64,000 nt of DNA from Ipomoea triloba (GCF_003576645.1 NC_044917.1:16510952-16574951); one strand, 5' to 3'. Counted from the first letter of the stretch, positions 1-11,425 are shown. The notes: generated from the sequence alone by a model not told the origin. Program-made: numbers and translations.

Positions 1-47
1 TTTTTTTTTTTTTTTTTTTTTTTAATTTCTTTTGGGTTTGATTGCAG

Positions 48-618
48 TCAACAAATGGAGGCTTGTGATTCGGATGCTGGAACTGAACTTCTGGATATCA
101 TCCTTACCAAGGTGAGATTTCAATTTGTGACTTTTTCCTGGCTTTCTCTTTATAGCAATTGAGGAAAAGTTGAAACTTTATTCTTAATCATAGGAAAAAC
201 CTTTGTGGGTTCTGTTTATGTGAAATAATTGATATTCCTGCCTATTAGTACTACTTTTCAGTGAATTTATAAAACTGAGTTTATAAAACAGGGGGATTAT
301 GGAGAGGGCAGATCCAATTACCAGATGGATTCATCACCTCCATTTTTCTGTGGGTCACCACCAAGCAGGGCTTCAAATCCCCTAATTCAAGATGCCCATT
401 TTGGCCAAGAATTTTTCGATCCATTCTCGCCAACACTAGAAGCGGTGGTAGCGCTTCCACCCCCGCTATCTCCACCGCCACCCCCATCGCCCCTCTCCTC
501 CTCGGCCCGCAAGAACGGGGGAGGAGGATGCGGGATGAAGTTCGGGCACAAGCCAGCCCCGGTGAGGATCGAAGGCTTCAGCTGTGGTAGGAACTGCAGC
601 ATCTCTGCTGTAGCTTAG
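48..618 (+). CDS. Uncharacterised plant protein, last two exons (5' end may be missing)
   Basis: Two exons can be joined: 48-111 and 292-618, with a GT-AG intron at 112-291. The first exon follows a T-rich tract ending in tgcag. The reading frame through the ATG at 55 ends the exon on a whole codon (…DIILTK), and the second exon opens in phase 0 (GDYGEGRSNYQMDSS…), so the join is clean. The product after that ATG is about 127 residues: an acidic N-terminus, the motif FFCGSPPSRASNPLIQDAHF, a proline-rich stretch (PPPLSPPPPPSP), a Gly-run and a Cys-containing tail ending in SISAVA. The GSPPSR.NPL.QDA.F motif recalls a family of small plant proteins of unknown function; I cannot name it with confidence. 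The frame is open for two codons before the ATG, so further exons may lie left of the window and the ATG may be internal. No domain with a known activity is visible. Confidence 0.7.
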
Positions 619-1297
619 GTATACTTGGAGTTCTTTGAGTTAAGAAAACGCCACGGGGAAGATCTGCAGAGAGATTTTCGGGTGAGAATCCACAAAAACA
701 AAACTAAACCAATTTGTTTAGCTGTGTACATATAGAGAGTGAGAAGAAGAGTCTTTGAAAAAGCATCTTAACAATTTGCTGATTATTATGAGTTCCTTAT
801 TTTCCCATTAAGTCAGTCGGATGTGCATATGTAATGAGATTATGAGTTGAGTTGAGGGGAAGTTAATTCAAAACAATAAACAGCTCCAAAGAGGAAGAAA
901 TGGATGGGGTAAATCAATCTCCCCCTTCCTTTTCACCTCTGGGCACTGTTAAGTTAGGTTTTTACTACTTTTTTTTTTACCACAGGCCATGATATGAGGT
1001 TGGGTGTATCTTAAAGTAAAGAGACTTGGGAGACCACTTTCATCTTGTAACATTGTTACTCTTCTTGCCCTTCACTGTAATTGTAATTTGAAGGAGAGGA
1101 GACAATGGTCTTTTCATTTTTCCTGGTCTTATCTTATTTTATATATATTTATTTATTTTCTCCCAATTGTTGTGAATATTACTTTTTATCTTGTATAATC
1201 AATGAAGCACGTGGTAGTGTTGGTCCGAGTTTGGTTATCAACTCTTTGTACATGACTTGTATCAGATTCAATATTATTATTATTATTATTATTATTA
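619..1297. other. 3' flank of the first gene, no gene seen
   Basis: Sequence after the stop codon of the left-edge gene. It probably holds the 3' UTR; possible AATAAA-like signals are seen near 877. No coding frame, RNA gene or clear repeat is visible. It ends in an (ATT)n run beside the next element. Confidence 0.4.
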
Positions 1298-1878
1298 GAG
1301 TTAATTATTGAAATGGTCATTAATTATAGTGAAATTTTTAATTTGGTCATTGATTATTTTGTGTCTAATTAAGTTCTCAATTTTACAAATTTTAATTAGT
1401 TTGGTCATCTGTTTGGGGAAGAACATTAGAAATTTCTTTAATTTGAGGGTATTGTTAAAATTTCATATCACATGCACCATTTACTCTCTTATTAAATTGA
1501 AGAGTTAATTACTGGAATGGTTTCTTGAACATTAAAAATTTCTTTAATTTGAGTGTATTGTTAGAATTTCATATCATATACAATTAGACACCATTTACTC
1601 TCTTATTAAAATCGAAGAGTTAATTACTAGAATGCTTTCCTGATTATAGTAAAATTACAAATTTGGTCTCAAGTAGAGCATGACAAGCAATGTGAAATTT
1701 AAAATAAATAGAAGTTTCACTGTTAAACAATCGGATGATCAAATTTATTAAAATTTTGAAAGTTTAAGACTTAATTCAACAAAAAAAAAAAATCAATGAT
1801 TAAATTGGTAATTTTGCTATAGTCAAGAATCATTTTGGTAATTTTGCTATAATCAAGAATTATTTTGGTAATTAATTA
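1298..1878. mobile_element. Degenerate inverted-repeat MITE (GAGTTAATTA family)
   Basis: The left end starts gagttaattattgaaatgg and the right end reads …ttttggtaattaatta, an approximate inverted repeat with AT-rich arms. The internal unit gaagagttaattactggaatg recurs near 1498 and 1616, so the element has internal duplications. It is flanked by (ATT)n tracts on both sides, which hides any target-site duplication. The termini resemble the better preserved elements at 4164-4688 and 19351-19603. No coding capacity. Confidence 0.45.
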
Positions 1879-2097
1879 TTATTATTATTATTATTATTGA
1901 AAAATGTGAATTTCATAGTATTATAGTACTTCACTGGATTACAGCTTTCAAAAGCTGATTTAAGGGCGTCATTATCGCCACCTCTACGTCGATGTGAAGA
2001 CTTCTTAAGAGGGAGTGTTTGATTTGTTTGGTATAAAATAAGAACGAGGTTATCGATGGAAAACTGATAATGGAAATTTGGAATTTTTTTTGTATTT

Positions 2098-2098
<1 letters not shown>

Positions 2099-2130
<32 letters not shown>

Positions 2131-2175
2131 TTTGTTTGTTTGTTTGTTTGTTTTTGTTTTTGTTTTTGTTTTTAT
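2099..2175. repeat. Poly-T followed by (GTTT)n/(GTTTTT)n microsatellite
   Basis: About 31 consecutive T, then tandem GTTT and GTTTTT units. On the other strand this is A-rich and could be the tail of an old retroposon, but no body or TSD was recognised. Confidence 0.8.
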
Positions 2176-2652
2176 ATGCGGAAACACCGGTGACTGCGTG
2201 GACTAATTTGCGATCTTATATAATAATATTCCGTCTCAAAATTTTCTTTTATACAAAATTTAATATCATTGGATTAAGGCGTTATTAAATTGGTCTGTTT
2301 ATAGATAATTTATAAATATAAGTGATAACAACTTATGTTATTGGAATAGAATTTAATTAATAGAGAATTTGTCTTTAATAGTTACATTGTTCATGACAAG
2401 AGTCTAGAACTTGTTTGGTAATGAAAAATTCATCATTTTTGACATTTTGACCAAGTCAAAACGCCTCATCTCGCTCACTTTTAATCTTGACGTAGCAAAA
2501 AATGATAAATTACCTCATTTAGTGGGTTTCAAGAATGATGTTTACATCAAAATTTTGTGTGTGAAAATAAAATGTGAGGAAATATTAAAAGTCAAAAGTA
2601 GTATTTTCCAAATACCACTTTCCAATGGCCATATGAAAGTTAATAGAAATAT

Positions 2653-3293
2653 GGTAAAAACTTGTGCAAGATCGTCTCACGGGTCTTAATCCGTGAGACG
2701 GGTCGGTCAATATAATTTGAGTCATAATTAGTATTAGTCAAAAACTTGTATGAGACCGTCTCACCATGAGACGGGACGAGTCGGGTCAAGATGCAAATGT
2801 AACACTTATATGCACAAATGTCATACTTATATGCTCAAATGCAATACTAATCAGGAATAAAATTTTTGTTACTTATAATGGTAAATGTAATACTTTTAAG
2901 GAAAAATACAATACTTTTACATTTCGATTTAAAAGTATTACATTTTTCCTCAAAAGTATTATATTTGCCCTTTAAGTAAGGGGCACTTGCCAACATTACT
3001 TATTATGAAAAATGTATTACTTTTTCTATTATAAGTAACAAAAATTGTATTCTTGATTAGTGTTATATTTGAGCATATAAGTATGACATTTGCACATATA
3101 AGTATGACATTTGCATGGCGCTTTGATCCAACCCGACCCGGCTCACGAATAAGGATCCGTGAGACGGTCTCACACAAGTGTGACCCTTAGTATTATGAGT
3201 TGGCCTTTGATTGTTTTTTATGACCCAAATTATATTGACCCGATCTGTCTCACAGATTGAGACCCATTAGATGGTCTCACAAGAGTGTGACCC
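2653..3293. mobile_element. Mutator-type MITE, outer copy, interrupted by a relative
   Basis: The left arm (2653-2736) begins ggtaaaaacttgtgcaag and the right arm (3187-3293) ends gagtgtgaccc; the arms are inverted relatives of each other, both containing a GAGACGG/CCGTCTC block and a tcaatataatttg.gtcata stretch. A perfect 9-bp target-site duplication, tagaaatat, lies at 2644-2652 and 3294-3302. The middle is occupied by a second element of the same family (2737-3186) with its own 9-bp TSD. The 9-bp TSD points to a Mutator-like transposase. Non-coding. Confidence 0.85.
2737..3186. mobile_element. Mutator-type MITE of the GAGACGGTCTCA family, nested copy
   Basis: A 450-bp element with long imperfect terminal inverted repeats (acttgt.tgagaccgtctca and its complement) inserted inside the 2653-3293 element. 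The 9-bp target-site duplication ttagtatta is perfect (2728-2736 and 3187-3195). The body is a near-palindrome of short units such as atacttttaag and agtatgacatttgc, so a transcript would fold into a long hairpin. Same family as 5742-6174, 6307-6756, 20272-20849 and 32457-32914. Confidence 0.9.
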
Positions 3294-3390
3294 TAGAAAT
3301 ATAGAATGACCATTGGGATTCTTGTAACCCCCTTCAACTAACACTTATTCTCAAGTTGGGCCCTCTAAATTAGGACGAGGTCACCACTTA

Positions 3391-3789
3391 TGCGATGTTT
3401 TGTTTGGATGTAGTTGCAATTCAATTACAAAACAATTCTTTGGCCATTCGAATTATAATGTTTGGTTGGAAGGAATTACAATTCCCTTCATTTGTTGAAT
3501 TAGAATTCTTGGATCCCCTATAGGAATTGTAATTCGAAGCAATGAGAAAAGGAAAAAACTAAGAAAATGACCATTTTGCAATTGATGATGATGATTATTA
3601 TTACTATTATTACATAAGGACATTCTAGTCTTTATATCACTTTTCCCTTCCAATTCCCAATAATTCTTTTTTATCCTTACCAAAAATGTAATTTGAATTC
3701 CTACTTTATTATCACATTATTCTTTTCCACCAAATTATAATTCCTTTCTCCATAATTCTTTTCTACCAATCAAATGCTGAAACGCCCTA
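3391..3789. mobile_element. Tourist/PIF-Harbinger-like MITE
   Basis: Left end tgcgatgttttgtttggatg; right end …aaatgctgaaacgcccta. The interior is rich in aattgtaattc / gaattacaattc inverted units, as in the fuller copy at 48379-48927. A 3-bp TTA duplication (3388-3390, 3790-3792) fits Harbinger insertion but is short enough to occur by chance; the family match carries the call. Confidence 0.65.
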
Positions 3790-3792
3790 TTA

Positions 3793-4163
3793 GGCCAATC
3801 CCTTGAGTAGGGGTATGCACAATTCGGTAAATATCAAACCAATAAAATTCGTTTAATTGTTTTTTAACCAAAATCTTTCTCCTCGGTTAATGTTTAAAGA
3901 TTTTTAATAATTTTAGTTAACAGTTAATTTGGTTTGAAAGTGTGGGTTAATCAAATTACGTGTGTGTATAGATATATTAATTTTTATGATTTATGAATCA
4001 TATTATTAGACTAGTTTTTCAAATTTTTATTATTTATATATTGATGTAATGGCTATGTTGTGTGAAAATATATAATTACAAATTTTATTTATAAATTTTA
4101 AGATTTTTTTTAATTTTAAATTGGATTTAAATATTTCAATTAATAGGTTAACAAAAAAAAGAA
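3793..4163. other. AT-rich spacer, nothing recognised
   Basis: Low-complexity AT-rich sequence between two MITEs. No gene, RNA or clear repeat was seen. Confidence 0.5.
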
Positions 4164-4688
4164 GAGTTAATTCCAGCAATGGTCCTCCGACTATATTGAT
4201 TTTTCAAAATTAGTCTCCGATTTTTAATTTGGACAATTTAAGCCCCTTGACTTTTAAATTTTTTCCAATGTTGATCCTTTCGTCAAATATTGGTTAAGTT
4301 GAGGTCAAATAAATGGGTAAAATTGCTCGTTCACCTCTTTAGTGTATTATTACTCGTATTTCTCATGTCCTATACGCTATATATATATATGAATATAATG
4401 TTAGTTGCAGCCTCTTCGACTGAGATTATATGGCTTCAATTGAGACTTCGACCGAGATTATATTCATACATACAACGTATATGATAGGAGAAATACGAGT
4501 AATAATACACTGAACAGGTGAACGGACAATTTTACCCCTTCATTTGACATCAAATTAACCAAAATTTGACGAAAGGACCAACATTGGAAAGAATTTGAAA
4601 GTCAAGGGACCTAAATTGCCCAAATTAAAAGTCGAGGATTAATTTTGAAAAATCAACATAGTCGGAGGATCATTGTTGGAATTAACTC
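4164..4688. mobile_element. Long-TIR foldback MITE
   Basis: A 525-bp near-palindrome. The left arm gagttaattccagcaatggt continues for more than 100 bp and is matched in inverted order by the right arm ending ttgttggaattaactc. Flanks are A-rich on both sides (aaaaaagaa / aaaaaaaat), consistent with a decayed 9-bp TSD. The termini resemble 19351-19603. No coding capacity. Confidence 0.8.
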
Positions 4689-5741
4689 AAAAAAAATCAA
4701 TTCTATTAATTTAGAAATAAGAATTTTTCTTTCGTTTACTTACAGTTAAAACATTTTGTAAATTTGATTAGTCCAAATTGATTATTAACTGAATGAACAC
4801 TTCTACTCTTGAGATGTAACTTTTGGTCCGACCTGAAACTTGGTCTAGGCCTTTAGGTTGAATCGTGGTGCCTTTCGATTGAAACGAGATATTTGGATTT
4901 GGCCAAGCTATGATATTCTGTTCGGATTATTTCAATGATACAAAATTCAATAAAAAAGTATTTTTTTTCATTATTATATGTTTTAGTTTTGTGTATTGTC
5001 TGATTTGACCCGAGTTGTGATTTCAAAGTATTCAAAGGTTGTTTTATGGTCGCGTGATGCCTTGGAGGAGATAGTGGTAGGGTAGTATGATTAAGACCCA
5101 CAATTTTTTAATTCCCTCATTTAATTTAATGTCCGAATTTTTTAATTATAGTTTGACGGAAATGAGAGAAAGAGCAATTGGTGCTGACCAGATTTGTATA
5201 AAAGCATGGCTGGCTTTGCTCAAAGTTGGGCACCACTTTGGTAGACAAAGAAATAAAAAAGAATGTGAATGTGGGGTGTATACGGCTATGTACTTTCCAA
5301 GAAGGGCCCTACTCTCTCACTGTTATTCAATTCATCACAGTTGCTGCAAGCTGACTTTCTTGTTATAAACTGTGGGTTGGGTACTTGGGTTTACCATGTT
5401 AAAACTCTATTATTGAAAAGTATTACTCTTATCACTTGATCTGAATTGTTAAAAGTTTAGGAGTAAAAAAGAAAAAGGAAAAAAAAGGTTACTTTTAAAA
5501 TTGATAATTAATCAAAACATTAGAGAGTTGAGTCTCGAGGGTAATCCAAACTAAGTTGGTCAAGTTGTTGATTTAATAACCACAATGTTATAAATTTGAA
5601 TCCAAATGAGAGTGGCCTATTGTTTTTTTTTTTTTACTTGTTAAAAGTTTGAAAAGTAAAAAAAAAAAAAAATAGTGGGTTATTTTATAATATCTTAATT
5701 TGTGCCGTTTTAAAAAAAATTACAATATATATATATATATA
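4689..5741. other. Spacer with a SINE relic; no gene seen
   Basis: AT-rich, with a short more balanced stretch at 5150-5370 containing an open frame of about 90 codons that matches nothing I recognise. Around 5540-5625 the text gttggtcaagttgttg…ataaatttgaatcc looks like the A- and B-box region of an old tRNA-derived SINE, related to the one at 25642-25855. No TSD is visible for it. Confidence 0.4.
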
Positions 5742-6170
5742 AGGTCGCACTTGTGTGAGACCGTCTCACTGATCCTTATTCATGAGACGGGTCTGGTCGG
5801 GTCAAAACATCATGCAAATGTCATACTTATATGCTCAAATATAACACTAATCAAGAATACAATTTTTGTTACTTATAAGAGAAAAGTAATACATTTCTAT
5901 AATAAGTAATATTGACAAGTATCCCTTACTTATAAGGGCAAATATAATACTTTTAAGGAAAAATGTAACACTTTTAAATCGAAATGTATAAGTATTGTAT
6001 TTCCCCTTAAAAGTACTACATTTACTCTTAAAAGTAACAAAAATTTTATTCCTAATTAGTATTACATTTGAGCATATAAGTATGACATTTGTACATATAA
6101 GTGTTACATTTGCATCTTGACCAGACCCGGCCCGACCCGGCTCAGGGTGAGACGGTCTCACACAAGTTTT

Positions 6171-6174
<4 letters not shown>
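5742..6174. mobile_element. Mutator-type MITE of the GAGACGGTCTCA family
   Basis: Inverted in orientation relative to 2737-3186. Left end aggtcgcacttgtgtgag; right end ctcacacaagtttttgcc. It lies in (AT)n, and the 9-bp flanks read atatatata on both sides, so the TSD is consistent but not independently informative. The body is the same near-palindromic array of atacttttaag-like units. Confidence 0.85.
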
Positions 6175-6175
<1 letters not shown>

Positions 6176-6210
<35 letters not shown>

Positions 6211-6222
6211 AATATATATATA
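6176..6222. repeat. (AT)n microsatellite
   Basis: Runs of alternating A/T directly beside the right end of the 5742-6174 MITE, i.e. the MITE inserted into or next to a dinucleotide repeat. Confidence 0.85.
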
Positions 6223-6306
6223 AGATTTTTTTTTTCTCTTATCATAGGAAAATATTTCTGTTTCAAAATTTGAAAACGATTTCCTTTTTGGAGGCATTAA
6301 ATAAAT

Positions 6307-6756
6307 GGGTCACACTTGTGTGCGACCGTCTCACGGGTCCTTATTCGTGAGACGGGTCGGGTCGGGTCAAAGCATCATTCAAATGTCATACTTATATGTG
6401 CAAATGTCATACTTATATGCTCAAATATAACACTAATCAAGAATACAATTTTTGTTACTTATAAGAGAAAAAGTAATACATTTTTCATAATAAGTAATAT
6501 TGACAAGTATCCCTTACTTATAAGGGCAAATATAATACTTTTGAGAAAAAATGTAATACTTTTAAATTGAAATGTAAAAGTATTGTATTTTCCCTTAAAA
6601 GTATTACATTTACCCTTATAAGTAACAAAAATTTTATTCCTGATTAGTATTACATTTGAGCTATAAGTATGATATTTGTGCATATAAGTGTTACATGTGC
6701 ATCTTGACCCGACCCGACATGTCTCATGGTGAGACGGTTTCACACAAGTTTTTGCA
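6307..6756. mobile_element. Mutator-type MITE of the GAGACGGTCTCA family
   Basis: A 450-bp copy only about 130 bp from the previous one and in the same orientation. Left end gggtcacacttgtgtgcg; right end cacacaagtttttgca. The 9-bp flanks taaataaat / taaataata agree at 7 of 9 positions, as expected for an ageing duplication. Confidence 0.85.
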
Positions 6757-7503
6757 TAAATAATAATACATGGTATGTTAATTTAGTAGTAACAAATTTC
6801 ATTTGTGATCTTCTATTTAGTTTAATTTAATATTCTAATATTATCATGTATATATTGAATTTATTGTCCTGCCACTTTATATTATCATCTCATAAAAATT
6901 ATTATTATCCACTAAATTTGAATTCATTGCCATGCCGGCAGTATTTTTGTTTTCAATTCAGAAATTGTAAAATTAAAATAATTTAGATGCTCTATACAAA
7001 AAAAAACATTATAATATTAAAATATTTAATTAATAATATAATAATTTAATGATAATAGAATTTAATCTAAAAATTTAAATAATAATAATATATGATATGT
7101 TAATTTTTTTGAGGGGACAATCAATACCCGTACCGATGGTTAATTATTAATCTTAGCCCAACTATAATTATTTATTATTTTTAAATGTCATAATTTCTTA
7201 TTTTTATTCGCCTTCTATATTATGTAACTAATAATAATATGTAATTTTAATTTTTATTAATTATTAAACCAACATGTCCTCATTTAATTAATTGAGTCAT
7301 TGAACTATTGAATAATGATTGCTTAAAAAATAGCTGGGAAGTTATTGGGTGTTGGCTTAGGTTATAGCCATTGAGACATTAGATAATTGGTGGTACATCT
7401 CATGCAAAAGATGCTAAAAATTAGAGCGTGCATCCAATCATTTTTACTATGTGAAATGTGATAAATCATATCCAGATATAAATTTACAATAATAACATGT
7501 TAA
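6757..7503. other. AT-rich spacer, nothing recognised
   Basis: Very AT-rich sequence with many short AATAAT runs. No gene, RNA or bounded element was seen. Confidence 0.5.
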
Positions 7504-7512
7504 TTTAATTAT

Positions 7513-8803
7513 GAGGGAAATCCATTTTTTGTCCTACATTTATTGAGCGTTGGATACATTTAGTCCGCTTTTATTAATTTTAATCAGACTTTTAAAAAGT
7601 TGGACATTTTTAGTCCAGTGTCACACTTAGCGTTAGTTTGCCGTGAACTAGAAGGGCATTTCTGTCCTTTCATGCCTAATTCTTCATCAACCTTATTGTT
7701 TCTTGGTCTCCCCAGTCTGTCGAAGATCCATTGCCATCGTATTCTCGAAATTGTCTCAGATTGAGGACTTCTCCGACCCAAAAGGAGCAATACCCAGTGC
7801 TATTACTATAAGCAAATGTCGTACAAGAGCAAATTTTGAGACAAGTGAAATTTTTGAATAAAGTGAACCTATCCATTCCCCCTTCCTGGTAATCAGAAAC
7901 ACCATTTCTACACTTAAAGTTCAATCACCAAAGAATTCATTCACCCACCAAAGAATTCATTCACCTACCAAAGAAGTTCCTTAAACACCACCAAAGAATT
8001 CATTCAATCCCCACTCTTTCTCCGATTTGTACCTGAAGCCATGCAAACAATCACAAACAGGAGTAGAATTCCAGGTGCAGATGTCGCGAACCAATCCGTA
8101 CCTAAGGGTTTCTTCCTTTTTCTCCGATTCTCGATCTTCCGGCTTCTTTTCCTGATCTTCCTGGTTATGTTCTTTCTAGCTTATCCTCGTCCGCAGCCGG
8201 TGGACTCCCCTCTTCCACCTTTTTCGGCGGTTTCCCCTCTGCAGGCGCCTCTGTCTTCTCCGGCTTCCACCTGCTCGAGCATCTTCGACGCCATCGACTC
8301 CGAATCATGGACCAAGAACTCCAGCCGCTCGTCCCACTGCAGATTCAGATCCCGAAACTTGGTCGTTGTTCGTCGCCGATGGCCGTCGAAACCCACCAGA
8401 AGATAGGCACTGGCGGTGCCCTGCCCATCCTTGGGCATCCAATTCTTCGCATTATATATCTCCACAATGAGCTTTCTACAACGAATCTGCTCCGCCGCCA
8501 TTACGATTTCAAAATCTACCAGAGTATACCAACAAACGTTCCAATTTCTTGTGGCGTATGAGAGGAATTTACAGAGAAGAAAATGATTTGGTGAAGTGGG
8601 TTACGGTTCCAAGAGCTGATGAAGAATTGGACATGAAAGGACAGAAATGCCCCTCTAGTTCACGGTAGACTAACGCCAAATGTAACGCTGGACTAAAAGT
8701 GTCCAACGTTTTAAAAGTCTGGATGAAATGTGGCAAAATTAATAAAAGCGGACTAAATATGTCCAACGCTTAATAAATGTAGCACCAAAAATGGATTTCA
8801 CTC
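7513..8803. mobile_element. Pack-MULE: Mutator-like element with captured host gene sequence
   Basis: A 1291-bp element with long terminal inverted repeats: the left end gagggaaatccattttt and the right end aaaaatggatttcactc pair, and the similarity continues inward for about 150 bp on each side (including gcgttggacat… and the tagttcacgg block). A perfect 9-bp target-site duplication, tttaattat, lies at 7504-7512 and 8804-8812. The interior is clearly more GC-rich than either the TIRs or the flanks and contains a recognisable coding fragment (8181-8501, - strand). No transposase is present, so movement needed an autonomous Mutator-like element elsewhere. Confidence 0.92.
8181..8501 (-). pseudogene. 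Captured N-terminal C2 domain of an MCTP/QUIRKY-like gene
   Basis: A 106-codon frame starting MAAEQIRCRKLIVEIYNAKN and continuing through MPKDGQGTASAYLLVGFDG, KFRDLNLQWDERLEFLVHD and SMASKMLE. This is the typical first C2 domain of plant multiple-C2-domain-and-transmembrane proteins, which tether ER to plasma membrane at plasmodesmata. The parent proteins are several hundred residues longer with more C2 domains and a C-terminal membrane region; here only the start codon and one C2 domain remain before a Gly/Glu/Arg-rich tail and a stop. The fragment lies inside the 7513-8803 Pack-MULE. It could be transcribed as a chimeric transcript, but nothing here shows that. Confidence 0.8.
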
Positions 8804-8872
8804 TTTAATTATAATAAAATTCATAAAAAATGAAAAAAAAATATTCTAGAGAAATATATTAGAGGAATTAGG

Positions 8873-8984
8873 TGTCGATTGAGATAATCACTCTCGGTCC
8901 TTAGTTTGAATGTTCAATCTTGTGGCTATGGTCATTTTCGTAGGTGTATAAATAGCTATATATGCCTTGTACATACGACATACA

Positions 8985-9020
<36 letters not shown>

Positions 9021-9060
9021 TATATATATTTCTACACACCAAAGAGTTCTTTGTTTGACA
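8873..9060 (+). mobile_element. Probable 5' LTR of a decayed copia element
   Basis: Begins tgtcgattgag and ends gtttgaca, giving the short TGTC…GACA inverted ends of an LTR. It contains a TATA-like gtataaatag near 8946 and a (CATA)n(TA)n run. It is immediately followed by aggtatcaaagcc, a two-mismatch version of the copia primer-binding site tggtatcagagcc. The matching 3' LTR was not found in the window, so the left boundary is inferred. Confidence 0.55.
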
Positions 9061-11425
9061 AGGTATCAAAGCCTCGACAATAGTGAGGGAGTGAGCAGTG
9101 CTCAGAGGAAGACGATGACACTAGGTTAAGGATTCACGATGCCATAAGAGCAGCCACACACTGGCGTTAGAATTTGCTCATCGACCCACGTGTTGGTGTG
9201 TGCGCCGTTGGCGACATTTCTAGTTGAAGATTACACCAGACAACTCGTCGTTAAGTGTGTATTCCTCCAAGGTATGGTGTGTGATGTTTTGTTGGTGTGA
9301 ATGAGTGTTTTGTGTGAGGACTGGTAACGGGTAGTACGAGAAAAGTGCAGAAGGAAGAGCATGGTGTGTTGTATTCCAAGTTGGTGCTTGTGTTTTTTAT
9401 TGTTTGTTGTAGAAGAAAGAAAAAGATTACCTATAATGTTGTATCGACCTCATCCAAGATAGTGGACGTGATGCTTGTACCAAATGGGTCTAATTTTGGG
9501 GAGTGAAAATTTTCGGTTGAAATAAATCTAGGAAGTATGGGTAAAGATAGACACTTGAATGAAACATACCCAATTTACTTGGTTCCAACTCAAGAATGGA
9601 AAAAGGATGATAAATCTTTATTATCCCGCATAATAAATTGTATTTTATAGAAAACAATTTTGTCTATGCAACATTGTAAAACTGTGAAAGATGTTTGGTA
9701 GTTGGTGGATAAGTGGTTTAGAATGACAAACAATCTGAGAAAATTATATCAGCTGTCCCAAGATGTTCACCATCCCTCTTAAAATGGGTGAGACATTCAG
9801 GGATTAATTTTATGATTTTAGAAGTGTGAGTGACGCATTATGTACTGCTATGCCAATCACAAATGACATAGAGAAAATGAAAAAGTAACGTGATCAGTTG
9901 CATGTGTTTAGCTGGATTTCAAAGTTTGATAAAGAGTATGATGTCCTAAGGTCCCATTTGCTCGGGAATAAAGAGTTGGATTCAATAAACCAAGTTCTTA
10001 CTATTGTCCAAAATGCTTCAAGTAATACAACTACGGATAGTGGTGTATCAGAGAGATATTTACTTTTGTTTGTCACAAGGAGATAACAGAGGTGCGATTG
10101 CTAGTAGCCACAAAGGTCAGTTTCTAGGATATGGTGGATTTGGTATAGGGCATGGAGGTGGTCTAGAAGATTAGAGGTTTATTACAATTGTGGAGAACCC
10201 GGTAATCTACACAACCAATGTCATAAACCACTCCGATCACAGAGGTTTGCTAATTTTGTTTCCAAACAAGAAGGAAATGTGGTCGTGATGACGCATAAAG
10301 AGTTGGCTATGTTCAAACAGATGAAAATGTCATCCTCACAACCTCCAACCAATCAGGAAACATTGCCATCTTTTTCAGCCACATTTGTCCAAACAGGTAA
10401 TCCTATTGCTTGTGTCTCCTCCTCGTCTCGACAATGGATCATTGATTCTAGAGTCAGTGACAATGACCATATGTCAAGTAATCTAAATATCTTTTCCAAT
10501 TATTCTTCATTTCCGTCTGGTATTACAGTTACCCTAGTGAATGGTTCATCCACTTTAGTTTTGGGTAAAGGTAGTGCCAGTGTAACTCCCTTAATGTCTC
10601 TCTCTTTTGTGTTATACCTTCCAAAGTTTCCATTCAATTTATTGTCGATAAGTTGAATTACCCAAAATGTAAATTGTTGTGTCATGTTTTTTCCCAGTTA
10701 TTGCTTATTTAAGAATCTTTTGATGCATACAGTTATTAGTAAAGGAAAGGAGATTAGTGGGCTGTATGTGCTGGAACAATTTTTTCCTAATCTTGAAGGT
10801 GCTCTAGTTGGTTTGTTGGGTAGTACATCCCCTTTCCAGTTGCATTGTCGGTATGGTCACCCATCTTTGCCTATTTTGAAGAAGTTATGTTCGGGTTTAG
10901 AATCTCTATCTATCTTGCAGTGTGAGTCTTGTGAGTTTGCTACACATTGCCGGCTACCTTACCCCTAGAGTTAATAAAAGAGTAGAATCTTTATTTAAGT
11001 TGGTTCATTCAGATGTATAGGGACCACGATGGGTAACATCTAGATTTGGGTTCAAGTATTTTGTAACCTTTATAGATGATTTCTTTAGACACACTTGGTT
11101 ATATCTCATGAAATATAGAGACAAATTGTTTGAAATGTTCTGTAGTTTTTGCGCTATGGTCTCAACATAGTTTAATAAAGTGGTTCAAGTTTTGCGAAGT
11201 GGTGATCGAACTAAATATTTCTCCCATGCTTTTTCCAGTTATATGAGTCAAAGTGGAATGATACACCAGTCATATTGTGTCGGTACTCCTCAACAGAATG
11301 GTGTGGCAGAATGTTAAAATTGTCATCGGTTGGAGGTTACTGGAGCCTTGTTGTTTTAGATGAAAGTTTCCAAAGCGTTTTGGCCAGATGTTGTCCATAC
11401 AACTTCTTTCTTAGTTAAAATTTGA
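9061..11425 (+). pseudogene. Ty1/copia retrotransposon relic (gag, protease, integrase start)
   Basis: Starting at the primer-binding-site remnant, the order is that of copia. A gag-like region lies at about 9530-10080 (LHVFSWISKFDKEYDVLRSHLL…). A zinc-knuckle remnant lies at about 10175-10230 (YNCGEPGNLHNQCHKP, first Cys lost). The protease region is at 10279-10656, with WIIDSRVSDNDHM where the family has W.IDSGAS.HM, so the catalytic DSG is broken. The pre-integrase region is at 10684-10968 (FQLHCRYGHPSL), then an integrase core at about 10990-11200 (LVHSDV then a stop, FVTFIDDFFRHTW). Several stops and frameshifts interrupt it. Sequence similarity ends near 11425; reverse transcriptase, RNase H and the 3' LTR are absent. 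Confidence 0.85.

Noticed and set aside
5087..5368. 93-codon + strand frame in a more balanced stretch
   Set aside because: No recognisable motif, no visible splice partners, and surrounding sequence is non-coding. It could be part of an unrecognised exon, but I cannot support that.
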